Part shown: positions 46,236 through 59,411 of the stretch, in pieces
How positions within the stretch are numbered: the first letter of the stretch is position 1
How the letters are laid out: the number at the start of each line of letters is the position of its first letter
Source of the DNA: Funneliformis mosseae
Taxonomy: Eukaryota; Glomeromycota; Glomeromycetes; Glomerales; Glomeraceae
Assembly: GCA_910592005.1 (NCBI GenBank)
Contig: CAJVPP010000033.1
Span: 1 to 59,589, forward strand
Length of the DNA: 59,589 nt
Reading direction: 5' to 3'
Position numbers and translations under genes: made by a program
The notes under the pieces: generated by a model
Told to the model about the DNA's origin: nothing
The model's input: only the letters and a program-made list of their open reading frames with translations
Database searches by the model: none

Positions 46236-47600
46236 TATTAAATATGATTAAAAAGAAAAGAAAGGAAACAACAAAAAGATGGAATTGAAAGGAAATATTG
46301 CGGATATCAAGTGAATTTTTTGTTAAGTATGAAGAACGTTTTTTAGGAAAATGATGAGTATAATAATATGAAGGTATTTGGATTGAAAGTAAGTCTAAAT
46401 TATTTCTTATACGTTAGATAAGTGAGATTCTATTGGTAAAATTATTAACAGTGTATGAAAGGTTGTGGAGAATTAATGAAAGAAATAAAGATGAAGAATT
46501 CTTCAAATTCATTGAAAACGAAGAATAGATGTGGTGGTGTATGGAGGAAAAGAGAGTAAAAAAAATAAAAATAAAGGAGTGATATTTTTTTTTTTTCTGC
46601 CTCACATTAATTTCAAAGGGCAAAAAAATGAATTTTTGCAAACCTCGTAAAAATGTTTCTAAGGAAAGAAGATTAAAAAAGGATAGAAAGCAAATTTTCT
46701 TTTTGTTTCGATAAAATTATATACAGACGCAACGATTTGTTTATCATTGATATTTGTATTACAAGAACCATGAATAAATAACTTTGAGAAAAAAAAAATG
46801 CTGCATTCCAGAATCGTAATTTCTCGGGTTCACATTCACTTTAACCAATTATTTTTTTCAAAAGGGGATAAAACAATTTCTCGATAGGTTAATTTGATCG
46901 TGTTGCCTGCATTGATGTTGTACTACCAATTATCAAAGAACCAATTGATCATGTTAGTGATCATCTCCTTTCTGAGTTATCAGTTAAATTAAAAACTTGT
47001 TTCTCTAAATTTATTTTCATATTTTTTTAAAGGTCATGGTCATTGAGATCTTATAAAAATGTAATTTCTTTTGATAATGACAAATGTTCCATTACGTGCA
47101 TAAAGCGAAATTGCACTTTGAATTAATATTACGTGTAAAGATGTTATTTTAGTCCATGACCCTGGAATGTTTTATTGATCTTGGAAAAAAGAAATATTCT
47201 GTGGTACTGCAGAATCGTGATCTGTTTGGTGTTTTCCCATCGGTCTTTTGGCGTTCCTAATGCGCCACGTAATTCTTGCCGCAGTTCTTGGACACGGATT
47301 TTCAAAAATGTCATAAAATTTCACGTGATATTTTTTGTCACCGGTGTCACATCCTCCGCGTTTCAATTTTTACCAAGTATTATGGGAACAGAATTTTTCA
47401 GTAATTAATTCCAGCCAAATGCCGTGATGCCGGCCATTTTGTGACATTTTTTGAAGTGTACGCAGGGGAAGTCCCATCACATACCTTATAAGGAATAAGT
47501 TTTTTTAGAAAGATATGCAGACAAATTTTGCTGCTTAACACGAAGCAGGTTTCGGTGTTACAAAATATTCCTCAGTATTTGGATTATTTATAGGGTTTGA
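46236..47600. other. 5' flank of Msb2-like gene and a GC-richer repeat-like block
   Basis: 46236-47150 is ordinary AT-rich flank. 47160-47500 is distinctly richer in G+C and CpG (for example 'gcgccacgtaattcttgccg', 'gtcaccggtgtcacatcctc', 'atgccggccattttgtgaca'), with open but unrecognised frames on both strands. It looks like a dispersed repeat or degraded element; see findings. Confidence 0.5.
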
Positions 47601-47835
47601 AAAGTCTTAAAAAGTCCTAATTGGTCCTAATTAATTTTAAAAATTAATTTTTTTAAATATTATCCTTTATAATAATTTTTTTTTAATTTAAATTACTTAT
47701 TAAAAAAATTAAAAATTAGTTTAAATATTAGATTTAGGATTTAAATCCTATTTTAATTAAGTAAATTTTTAATTTTTTATATTAGTAAATTTCTAAATAT
47801 AAATAGGGTGTTTAGATCTGATGTTATAGAACTAT

Positions 47836-48120
47836 CCCTTAAACTGTAGAACAGGCAAATTTGCCTGCAAACATAAAAAAAAGTATAAATTTTTTAATTT
47901 ATAATTTTTTTTAAAAATTACAAATTTTTAACTTATAAGTAATCTTAAATTATTTATTATATAATTAAAAAATAAAATTTACTATAATATTATATATATT
48001 TATAAATTTAATTTAAAAAAAAAATTTTTTTAAATTTTAATTTTTTATAAAAGTAAATCAGAAGACAATTTATAGTAAATAAGCAAACAAATGTGTCAGT
48101 AAATTTCTACAGTTTAAGGA
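47836..48120. mobile_element. 285-bp MITE-like element with terminal inverted repeats (complete copy)
   Basis: The left end CCCTTAAACTGTAGAacagg and the reverse complement of the right end (TCCTTAAACTGTAGAaattt) match over the first about 14 bases. Matching continues weakly inward around CAAATTTG. Just inside the left end is the palindrome CAGGCAAATTTGCCTG (47852-47867). The right part matches 1-190, and a fragment (aaattacaaattttagcttataagta) recurs at about 51463-51490. Non-coding. Confidence 0.7.
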
Positions 48121-48375
48121 ATAAAAGTTTTTAGAAAAGGTATTTGAATTTGATATCACAGAACTATAAATTTTAAAATCTTTATTTATAATATACTGAT
48201 TACAATAAAAGTATTACTTATATAATTCTTCATTTTTACCATTTATTTTTTATTAAGTTTATAATATTCTATAATAATTGCAATCAAAATGCTATAGATA
48301 TTTTTATATATAAACAAAATACTACTTTAGCGTATCATATAATATATATCAAACTCATATAATCAACACTTAATA

Positions 48376-48525
48376 TAGCAAACTCTTGATATTTGAATAA
48401 ATATAATAAAAATAATCTTGTTATAGTGAATTAATTAATCAAATTTTTTAAAATCTTTATTATAATCTTATAATGAAGTTGAGGTCTAAGATATAGAGTT
48501 CATCATAACAAAAGTTGACTATATT
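48376..48525. mobile_element. Probable decayed pogo/Tigger-like short element
   Basis: The left part TAGCAAACTCTTGATATTTG resembles, with C-to-T and G-to-A changes, the fresh terminus at 59412 (CAGTCACACCTCGATATAAC). The right part, reverse-complemented, reads TAGTCAACTTTTGTTATGAT, a rough inverted copy. The interior repeats 'ttgttatagtgaa' and 'gaagttgaggtct', also terminus-like. Tentative because of heavy decay. Confidence 0.35.
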
Positions 48526-51462
48526 TATTACATTATTGAATTTTTGTTAATTAACTAAATAATAATATATTTATTTTTTTTTTAATAATACTTATTAATA
48601 TTTAACAATACTTTACAAAATAAAATTCTAGATATTATACCTCTTATATAACATATTATTTTAACATATTTTACATAATATATTTTTTTTGATGAATAAT
48701 ATGCTAATGATACTCTTATATCATATACTTAAAATAAATATACTTTTATTCTAATACACCCATGTTATATATTGATAAAGCTACTTTGATATATTTTTAT
48801 ATCATATATTACTCTAGATAAATAATATATTTTTATAATACATCTCATGCTATATATTAATGATATTACTTTAACACATATTATGTTATATATACTTCAA
48901 ATGATCTAACATATTTTATATTATATGTATATTAGTATTTATTTATTATTATAGCTTCTTAATAATATTTTGTTTAATTTATTAATAGCCTTCTAAATCA
49001 AGTTTATCAACATTAAATAACATCTTATAATATGATAAATCTAATAGTAATAGTAATAATCAATCTTTAGAATTAGTTTCTAAATTTACTTTTATAAGTT
49101 AAGATAAATTCAAGAATAGATTAGATAGGTTTATATTAAAAAAGAATTTAATTATAAAATTAGAATAAGTAAAAAAATCAAAGAATTATAAGAAGGGCTT
49201 ACTTATAAATATACTAAATCTAACTTATATAATCTATAAATTTGCCATTTTATTCTAATTATTTTTACTTAGATATAATTATTTAAATTAATCAATTTAT
49301 TAAAAGGATTTATATAATATAATATATTAATTTCATCAAAAAAATAATTCAGAAAATGCTAATGCATTTCATATACTTTATAATTACTAAAATAGAAAAA
49401 TTTAAAGCTACTTTAAATAGTAAAACTTTGATTAGAATATATCTTAAGAAAATTAAGCTCTCTTTTTTAATGTCTCCTATATAAAGAGAATTATATAATA
49501 AATATAATGATATTATAATAATTGATATTACTTATAATATAAATAAATTCTAAATAATACTTTGCATTATTATTATAATTGATAACAACTATAAAACTAG
49601 AATTATAATATATGCTATCATTGAAGATAAACATTAGACACTTATTGATAAATCTTTAATATAATATTTACTGAAATAAAAGTTTATTCTAAAATTATCT
49701 TTACTAATTCAGATTCTACTATAATTCTTTTAATTAAAGAAATTATCTTAATACCTAGTATTTATTATGTATTTTTCATATTAATTTAAACTTTTGAAAA
49801 AATTTAAAAAAAAATTGGAAAATCAGTTTAAGAAATTTTACCATAAGTTCTATGCATATTATAATTTTCTCTATAAAAAAACTATTTAAATACTAATAGA
49901 ATAAGTTAATAAATTAGTATCTAATAATAGCAAAATATCTATTTAAAATACTTTATACTAAAAAGGAATCATAGACAATACCTTGAATATATAAATAATT
50001 TACTAGTGATATATAAAATACTTAAAAAATAGAATATATCAATAAATAAATATATAATAAAATTAAAAGAACTATTTTATTATATAATCTATTATATAAT
50101 ATTAAGAATTATATTAAAAATGAAGAATACCTTAAAAGGTTTGAAGTTAAATTAAATACATTATTTATAATTAGTATGCTAATATTAATACAAAATTTTT
50201 TAATCAAATAAATATTATAAGTAAAAACTTTTTAATATTAGTAATATTTAGGAAACAACATTTTCAAATAAATCAATAAGTATATTATAATACTAATAAG
50301 ATTACAAAATAGTAATAATTAATAAAGGTAAGTAATTTTGATATTTTGTTAAAACTCATTAATTATCTATTTATTAGATTTTATTAGAATTTGATAAGTT
50401 TTATTTATATGCAATCTTGTAACTAATAATTCATATTTTATTATTTTTATATAGAAATTAATGATGAAGAAATAAGTATTAAAATTAAAAAATAGTAAGA
50501 TCTATAACAAATTTTTTTTCAAATACTAATCAAAACTATTTTATTAAAAACTATTATAGAAATATAACAAATATAAGTAATTAAAACTAAAAGAATATGT
50601 CATTATATAATTTTTCTTGAAGAAGAAACATATTTATATATCTGCTTTTTTTTAAGTAATAAAGAATTAGTATGTTATCACTTTCTTCATATTGGTATTT
50701 ATTTCCAATATGTAATATTTTACATAAATATAATTTTAAATCAATAATATAAATATTAATATTTATCTAAATAATCTTTTGTAATAATATCTTTCTATTC
50801 TAATATATTGTACAATACAAAAAAGGAATGTAAAAACAGAAAAAAATATCAATTTTCACTATTTTCTTGTTTTAGCTTAATTCATATAATTCTCAACTAG
50901 CTGTAAAATTAAGTAAAATTATTTACACAAAATTATTTAAATTATTAAAAATAGATATTAATTGTATACTTAAAGCTAATATACACATAAATTAGTAAAC
51001 TTACTTAAGGTTTTTATCTATAACATATAGAATAATAATATTTAGAGAGTAGAATTTTCAGCTGATATTAATAATTTAACTATTATCAAATATATAAAAT
51101 ATCTTTCAAAAAGGTTTAAATCAAGTATAAAAACTTCAGAAAAATATATATTAAAGGATAATACAAAAATTAATATAATAGAAAATAAAACAAGAGTATA
51201 AAAATGTGAAAAATATAAATAATATGGTTATTATGTAAAGATATATTAAAATAGCTATTAATATTAATTTTATAGTATATATGTATATTTATTTCTAATA
51301 TTTATAATAAGATGTATATCAATTTTACATTAAATTTTATAATAAAAAAATTTTGTGTAATTAAGTCATATGAGAATGATAAACACATAATATGTATTCA
51401 AATACTCTATATATAAATAAAAATTGCCAATTAATAAATTGATAATAAAATTTTTTAATATA

Positions 51463-51490
51463 AAAATTACAAATTTTAGCTTATAAGTAT
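51463..51490. repeat. Fragment of the 285-bp MITE family
   Basis: 'aaattacaaattttagcttataagta' matches the middle of the copies at 1-20 and 47916-47942; the similarity fades afterwards. Shows a third, degraded insertion inside the AT-rich block. Confidence 0.55.
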
Positions 51491-54326
51491 TATTTTTAAT
51501 AAAAAAAAAAAAAATAATAATCATATTTTTTAATAATATATATAAATTTTATTAATTTTTATAATCTCCTATATTAATATATTTTTCACATGTTGCTTAA
51601 ATTTTTAAATCATTTTTTTTAGTATCAAATATTTTAAATCACTTCTATTTAGCAGTTTTTATATTAAAATAATATATTATTTATTTAAATTATCAAGTTA
51701 TATTAAAAAAAATCTTATATTAGATTATTTATTTTCTATAATTAAAATTTTAAATTTTATCTCTATCTTATCTTATAAAATAATCTATATATTAAATTTA
51801 TATTAAAATTATATAAGAACTTTATTAATAAATCATTTTATAGGTTTTATTTAATGCAATTTATTATATTTAAATAATTTTTTAAATTTTTTTATTTTTA
51901 ATAAATAATTAATAAATTATTCAAAAATATTTATTAAATATTTTGATTATATTTTTAATAATTATTTATAGCAAATTTAAGTTTTTAATATTTATTCACA
52001 AAAACTATATTTTTTTAGTTGCTATCTGTTGCTTTATAATAAGAATAAATTGTGTAATATTATATAAATATTCAAAAGAAAATTTGTGTGCTCTATTTTG
52101 AGATTTGATTTCAAATTTTATTGAAGAAAATTTTCCTTTTTTGAAATTTGTGTAATATTACACAATTTAATCATTATTATTTATACAGGATAAACTAAAT
52201 ATGATGAGATAACACAAATTTTTTTAATTATATAAATAATTATATAAAAATTTTTAAATAATAATTAATATAAGAGTAAATTTATTCATTGTACATATGA
52301 TATTATCAAATTTTTTATTATCTGTATTACATTACTTTTCTTTTTATTTTTTATACATATTCTGCGAACTTAAAAATTTTTTCATATATGAAATCCTATT
52401 TATCACTTCAGTTAATATTACATGATTTAAAATTAGATTAGAATTAAAATTAAAATAAGATATATATTATCAATATTAATAATTTGCTTTAGAAAATGAT
52501 TTACAAAAGTTATTAGATTTAATTTATATAGATCATATTAAGAAAGATCTTGATCAATATATTACATTAGAAAATCAGACTGATTTATTTAATTTGAAGG
52601 ATTTACAAATTCATTTGATTTATCTGATTTATTTGATTAGCTTATTTTAATGAATTTTTTACATATTTATTATTTTTTGTTATAATTATTATTTTTATTA
52701 TTTCTTTTATTTTTATTATCATTATAATTTATCTTATATTTTATACTTTTATTTTATTATCTTTTATTATTATTTTATAGCTAAAATTTACTAAAGTAGT
52801 TAGTTTATAATATAGTAAATAGTTAGCTATAGTAAAATTTATTTTATATAAATAGAATAACTTTTTGTTTAAGTTGTAAATTAACTTATTTATAAGTCTT
52901 TAACTCTTTTACGAGTTTCAGTATTATAAATAAAGGAATCAATTTAAATCTATACAAATTTACTTTTTTCTTCAACATTATCCCTTATCTAGAATTTATT
53001 GTGATATACTACACTAACTTGCTATTAAGTTCATCATTACAAGTTAAACTAATATATCTTAAATTTTAAGACATAATAAATTACTAAGTTGATTCAAGTA
53101 TAACAAATACCTGTAAGACTTAAAGAAAATCTTAAAATTAAAAGTAGAATTATTTGCTACAGCCTTTCAACTTAAATGTTAAGATAACTAAAAATAAATC
53201 TGATGACAATATATATATAAAGATATAAAGGTAATATATAAAAAGTATTGCTTTTCATAATAAATAATTTACTTTTAATATAATTATTATTATTTTTTTA
53301 ATATATTATTCTATTATATAAATTTTTTCTTATTTTATCATACTTATTTTATTTTTTAATTTTATGTTTTTTATTAATTTTAATATAATATTTACAATTA
53401 TATAATTAATTTTAAAATTAATCATTTATATAAATATTTTATTATTAATTACTTTTATAATAAATTAATAATTTAATTAAAATATTAAATAATTTTTATA
53501 AAATAATGCTTTAATAAGAAATGTATTTTAAAAATTTTTAAAAATTTTTATATAAGCTATATAATTATTTATTTTTTTAATATGCTTATTATATTTTAAA
53601 TATTCTTTATTAATGTTTAATTATTTCTTTAATATTTATAGTCTTTTATTTTTAAATTATCAAAAAAAAAAAAATTTTTTTATTTTTTACAAAAATTAAT
53701 CTTATTCTAATAAATTAAGTAAATCAATTAATTAAACCTTTATTACATTTTTTTTTACTATTTCTATTTTTAATAATATATCTATTTATATTCTTTTTCT
53801 TAAAAATTTTATTAATATTAAATATTTTATTAATTATTATTATTTTAAAAAAATTAAAAATATATTTATTTACGAGTTAATTATATATTTAATTCTTTAT
53901 TTATAAATTATATTTAGTTAATTTTTTTATTTTTTTTTAGTTTACTATTTTTATTTATTATTAATTATATAATTTGAAAACTTATATTTTTATTTTTAAT
54001 TATTTAATTTTTAAATTTATTTATTAATAATAATAATATAAGATTTAAAAATTTTATAATTTAAATATTATTAAATACAAATAATCTAATATAATTAAAA
54101 AAAAATAAAATAATATTTATCTTTATTTATTTATTAAATATTTATTTATTTAATATCTTTTTTTAATTTAATAAGTATAAATACTTTATAATATAAAATA
54201 AAAAAACTTTAAAAATTATTTCTTAAGAATTAATATTAAATGTGAACTTATTTTATTAAAAATCATATTAATTTATAAAGTAAAAAGTTTTTTATTTTTT
54301 TTTCTATTATAAAACATTTATATATG

Positions 54327-54737
54327 GGACCTGAACAGCAAAAGCTAAGGCTCAAACCAATCATGTAATTTTGAGATTTCACAATAATTATATACCTATA
54401 GGTCTAGCCATTCAGAGAATATGTTTTTTCACCCATAATATATTAGTAATAAAGGTATAAATTTTAACATTTTTTGCAGTCAATTATTTTAAAAATTTTT
54501 GCATTTTTTCATTTATAATAATATGGAATACAGCATTTATTTTAATAATGATGGTGTAAATAAAAATATTTTGTCCGTTTTAGAAGAGTAATTATATACA
54601 TGCAAAATTTTATTGTAGGTTATTAAGACTGTTTTATTTTTCTTAGAAGTAATTGTTAAAATTAATTATGTGATTTTAACCTTAATTTATTCAAAATCAC
54701 AATATTGGTTGAGCTCTGGCTTTTGCTATTCAGGTCC
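54327..54737. mobile_element. 411-bp MITE with about 45-bp terminal inverted repeats
   Basis: The left end GGACCTGAACAGCAAAAGCT and the reverse complement of the right end GGACCTGAATAGCAAAAGCC differ at only two of twenty positions. Similarity continues through 'aaggctcaaaccaatcatgt' versus 'agagctcaaccaatattgtg' to TTTTGA. The flanks on both sides are TATATA-like, compatible with TA target duplication of Tc1/mariner/pogo-type elements. No coding capacity. The only well-preserved non-AT structure in the interior of the block. Confidence 0.85.
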
Positions 54738-57700
54738 TTATATAAAATGAATTATTTCTATTATAAAATTTCTATATTAATAAAATTTCTTTTATAATTT
54801 TACCTTTATACTTTATTATTTATTTTTATAACTATAGATTTTACCTAAAAATTATTTAATATTTAATAATATCAAGATACTTATAATTAAAAAGTTTAAA
54901 TTAATCAAAAATTTTGTATTTAATTAATTATTTATTTATAAAATTTATAATCAATTATTATTCAAATTAATTATTGATTAGTAATAATTATTTGAATTAT
55001 TTGAATATTCAATCATTAAATAATAAATATTAAGATAAAAAAATTTTATTATTAACTTTAAAAATTTTTAATTAATTTTTTATTTTATAAATTTTGTTAA
55101 TTTTATTTGATTTATATATTTTATAAATAGCTAATTTCAAAAGTTATATAATTACTGATTATTTTGCAGAAAAATTATTTTAAAATAAAAATTACTATAA
55201 ATATATTAATATTTTAAGTATAATAATATAAATTTATAGATATCTTTTAAATAATTTTGAAAAAGTTTTGAATATTATCAACTGTTCTATAAATTTTAAA
55301 TTAACTATTATATTTTTTATTTTTTAGTTTAATTATTATTACAATTTTTAGATTTTGTAGACAAATAGTAGATAATTTTAAAATTATTATTATTTAATTA
55401 AAATATAATTATTTTTAAATTATCAAAGAAATAAATATTTGAATATCTAATAACTGATTAAATAATCAAATAACTAATCAACACTTTTGTTTAATCAAAT
55501 ATTATAATCAATTAATTACATTAAAATATAATCACAAATTAAATAATTCAAAACTTTACTTATAATCATCATTAAATTTTAATTATATATATTATTCCTT
55601 CAATTGTTTGCCAACAAATTTAAAAATAATAATTAAAATTATTTTTAATTATTTTAAATATTTTTAAAATAATTTATTAGTTTTATAATATATTTTATAA
55701 TATTTTTTAAGTAAATATTAAAAAAAAATTATTAATTAAAGATTCTTAAAGATAAATATATAATAAATTATTATAAAAAGTTAAATTTTTTAAACTTAAA
55801 TATCTTATTATCTATTAATCTCAAAAATATAAAAATACTATTATTTAATAGATTTAAATATGATGAAATTAATAAACTAAATTTTAAATTTTTGTAATTA
55901 TTAGATAAAAAGTTATTTTTAAAAATTTAAAAATACTATTATTAAGTATATTTTAATATGATAATATCTAAAGTGTTTAAATAATTGATAATTAATTAAC
56001 TGTAATACAGTATAATATTTATTTGATAGATCATATAAAAAACAGACATTACATGCATACTTTCAAATTTAACTGTAATATTTTACACTTATACTTCAGA
56101 TAATAATTTTTTAAATATTTTATAAATAATAATTTATATTTATAATTTAATGAATAATATTTGAAAAATTCTTTATTTATTTTTATAATAAAAAATAATC
56201 AAAATATTTAATACTTTTACACATTAATATTTTTGTTATTTTTATAATAAATTTTAAATTAATAAAATGATTATTTTATTTTAAAAATTTAATTATAATA
56301 TTTTTTTATTATATTCTTTTGATTATTAATTATATAATTTTTTGATATTTTTTTAATAACCTACTAAAAAATATTAACTAAAATTTTGTAATATTAGAAA
56401 ATGCTTAGTTTATATAAATATAATTAATACCACTAATATATTAGTTTTTATATTATTTTTTATTATTCAATTTTTTAATATTTAAAAAATGTATATTTAT
56501 TATATTTTATTTTTAATAATATCTTTTAATATTTTTTAAATCAATTTTAAATTTTAATTTTTTAATTAGGTTAAATTAATTTTATTTATTATTATCTATA
56601 TTAAAATCTTATCAAAATTATTTGATATTAATATTAACTGATTTTATAAAATTGATTGATTAATATACTATTCTCAAAAAAGTATCTGGTCAAATTTTTT
56701 TTAAATTTCTCAAGATTAGACATATCAACTAAATAAATTTTTTTAAATAACCCTTTTAGTTTTGATGATAATAGTATATGTTTATATTTGTATAATAATA
56801 TATAGATCAGTTTTAATAAACAAAAACATAAAATAATTCTGATTTTACTTTTTTAAAAATTGCGCTATTCAAAATGAGAAAAAATCACAAATTAATAACT
56901 TTAAATGCAAATAAATTATAAGTTAGTAAAAAGTATTTATGAGGCAATCACACATATTTTAAAATTTTCAAAAAGCACTGTTACAAATGTAATTGCATGA
57001 TATTCTAATTCTAATTATGGATCAAATATTAAAAGTTTCAGAAGTCCAAATTCTATGAATAAAGATAATTAAACTTAGGCAAAATATAATCAGACATCTC
57101 TTAAATTTTGACTATTTTATTTATTTTAAAATTTACACTTAAAAATTTTTAATAAATAATTTTTTTATTTTTTTTAGCTGACTGGATACTTTACTGAGGA
57201 TAGTATATATAAGTTGAATAAATAAATTTATAGTTTAAATCTAATCAAAAAATAACTGAAATAATAAAAATGATTAATATTATCTAAAATTAATTAGGAT
57301 TTTTTTATAAAAATTATTATTTTATTATTTATAACTTTATAAAAGATTTATATTTATTAAAATAAATTAATATTTTATTTATTTAATCAAATTAACTATT
57401 TCTTATTTTTTAAATCAAATTTTATTATTTATTAACTATTTACTATTTTCATTATCTAAATTATAATTAATTATTATTATTTATAAATTTTTAATATTAT
57501 TTTATTCTTATTTTTAGCAATAATTTTTTATTTTAATGAATAAATTCTTACTAATTTAAGAAAATAAATTTAAATAGTAATTTTTATAAAATTAATTAAA
57601 AATTTATATTAAGCTTAAAAATTCTATAAAAAATTTATTTAAAAAAATTATTATCAAAATTTAACATATACTATTTTATTACTTTATTAATTTAAATTTA

Positions 57701-59411
57701 TTTTTAATTTTTTAATTTTAATTTATAAATTTAAAATTATATAAATTTTATTATTAATTAACAAATTTATTAAAATTTATTTTTAATAATATATATTACT
57801 TATAATAAATATTATAGAATTTATTATGAAAAATAATTTTAATTATTATAATTTTTATGAGTTATTTAGAAATTTAATAACTTTAATTAATAATAAAATA
57901 ATTCAATTAGTTTGTAAACATATAAATTTTTAAGAAATTAATTAATGTTAAAATTGAATTATTTAAAAAACTTATTAATAAATTTAAAATTCTTCTAATA
58001 AAGTTAATAAAATAGTTATTAATTATACTTTAATATAAATTGACAAATTATTAATTAAATTGTATTTTAACAAATGTAATTATTTTATTAAAAATTTAAA
58101 ATAAATATCAAATTGATATAATTAATTTTGATATTATCAAAATTAATTAATGTTAAATAAACTATATTTTCATATAATTATTATATTACTAATATTTAAT
58201 ATTTTATTTATACTTTATTATTATTTTAAGTTTACAAATAATTTTTTTTGCTAAATAATCTAAAAGATACATATAAAATTATTTAAATATATTGTATATT
58301 TCAAATTAGGTATTTATTTTTTATTATAAAAATATTTAATTTTATTTAATTTTATAAAAAATTTTTTTTAATATAATAATATTCTAAATTATATAAAATA
58401 ATATTTTGTTAATATCTATTTTATAATTTAATGATGTTATATAATCAAATAATTTTATAATTTAAAATTTACATAAAGTTTATAATATAATAAAATTTTT
58501 ATAAAAAAATATTAAGAAAATTATGTAAATAAGTATATATAAAATTATTAAAATATAAACATACTTTATATTTTATTAATTAAAAAAATTAAATTATTAT
58601 TTACATTAAGTAAATAAGTGATAGAAATAATTAAATCATTTGATTATTTTGAAATAATTTTAAATGACCTAATCATTTATTATTTAAGTCTTTGAAATAT
58701 AATATTATATAATTTAAACTAAATTAATATATTAACTAAAATTATAAATTTAAATTATATAAAATATTTATTATATAATTTTAACTTAAACTATTAAAAT
58801 TATACTTAAATAATCAGATTATTTTAAAATAATCTAAATAATATATAATTAATAATTTAAGTAAATAAAAAAAAAGTATAAATCATTTTCATCTTAATAT
58901 TAATATAAAAGATTATTAGATTAAAATAATTAAAAATAAAATTTTAAAATAAATAAAATTTAAAAGTATTTTATTCTAAAGTTAAAATTGAGTAAAGAAA
59001 ATAAAATTAGTTATTATTTATATAGAATCTTTATAGTAAAAAAAAATATTACTAAAAAAATTTTTTATTTATAAGATTAAAATTTTTTTTTTTAATAAAA
59101 TAAATTCAGATTTAATATTAACTCAAAAAAATTTTTATAGTAATTTCCTTACTTTTTATTAAAATAATAAATTTATATGATAATTTAGTAAATTTTTAAA
59201 ATTTTAATGGTTAATCTTTTTTATAAAAAGATATATTATTTTGATAGTAATATATAAAAAATTCTAAAATTACTAAATTAAATAAAAGTATTACTAATTA
59301 ATATTTTAATTTATTCATTATTTGAAATTGATAAAATTTTTAATTTATGTAATATTTTAATTAAAATACTTCAATATAGTTTAATATAAATAAAAATAAT
59401 TTATAATATTA

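Larger units (their letters stand above)
47600..59411. other. Extremely AT-rich, CpG-depleted, gene-free block
   Basis: About 11.8 kb made almost entirely of A and T, with CG dinucleotides rare (isolated examples near 48329, 52363, 52911, 53872, 56863). No frame above about 60 codons is credible. Scattered motifs resemble mutated transposon ends (about 48376-48525) and an intact-looking MITE sits at 54327-54737. The border with the normal gene-bearing DNA at about 47.58 kb is sharp. Best read as ancient repeat DNA decayed by C-to-T mutation. Confidence 0.8.

Noticed and set aside
47172..47408. Overlapping frames on both strands as a gene
   Set aside because: Neither starts with a convincing context, no family is recognised, and the block looks more like a repeat; kept as a finding only.
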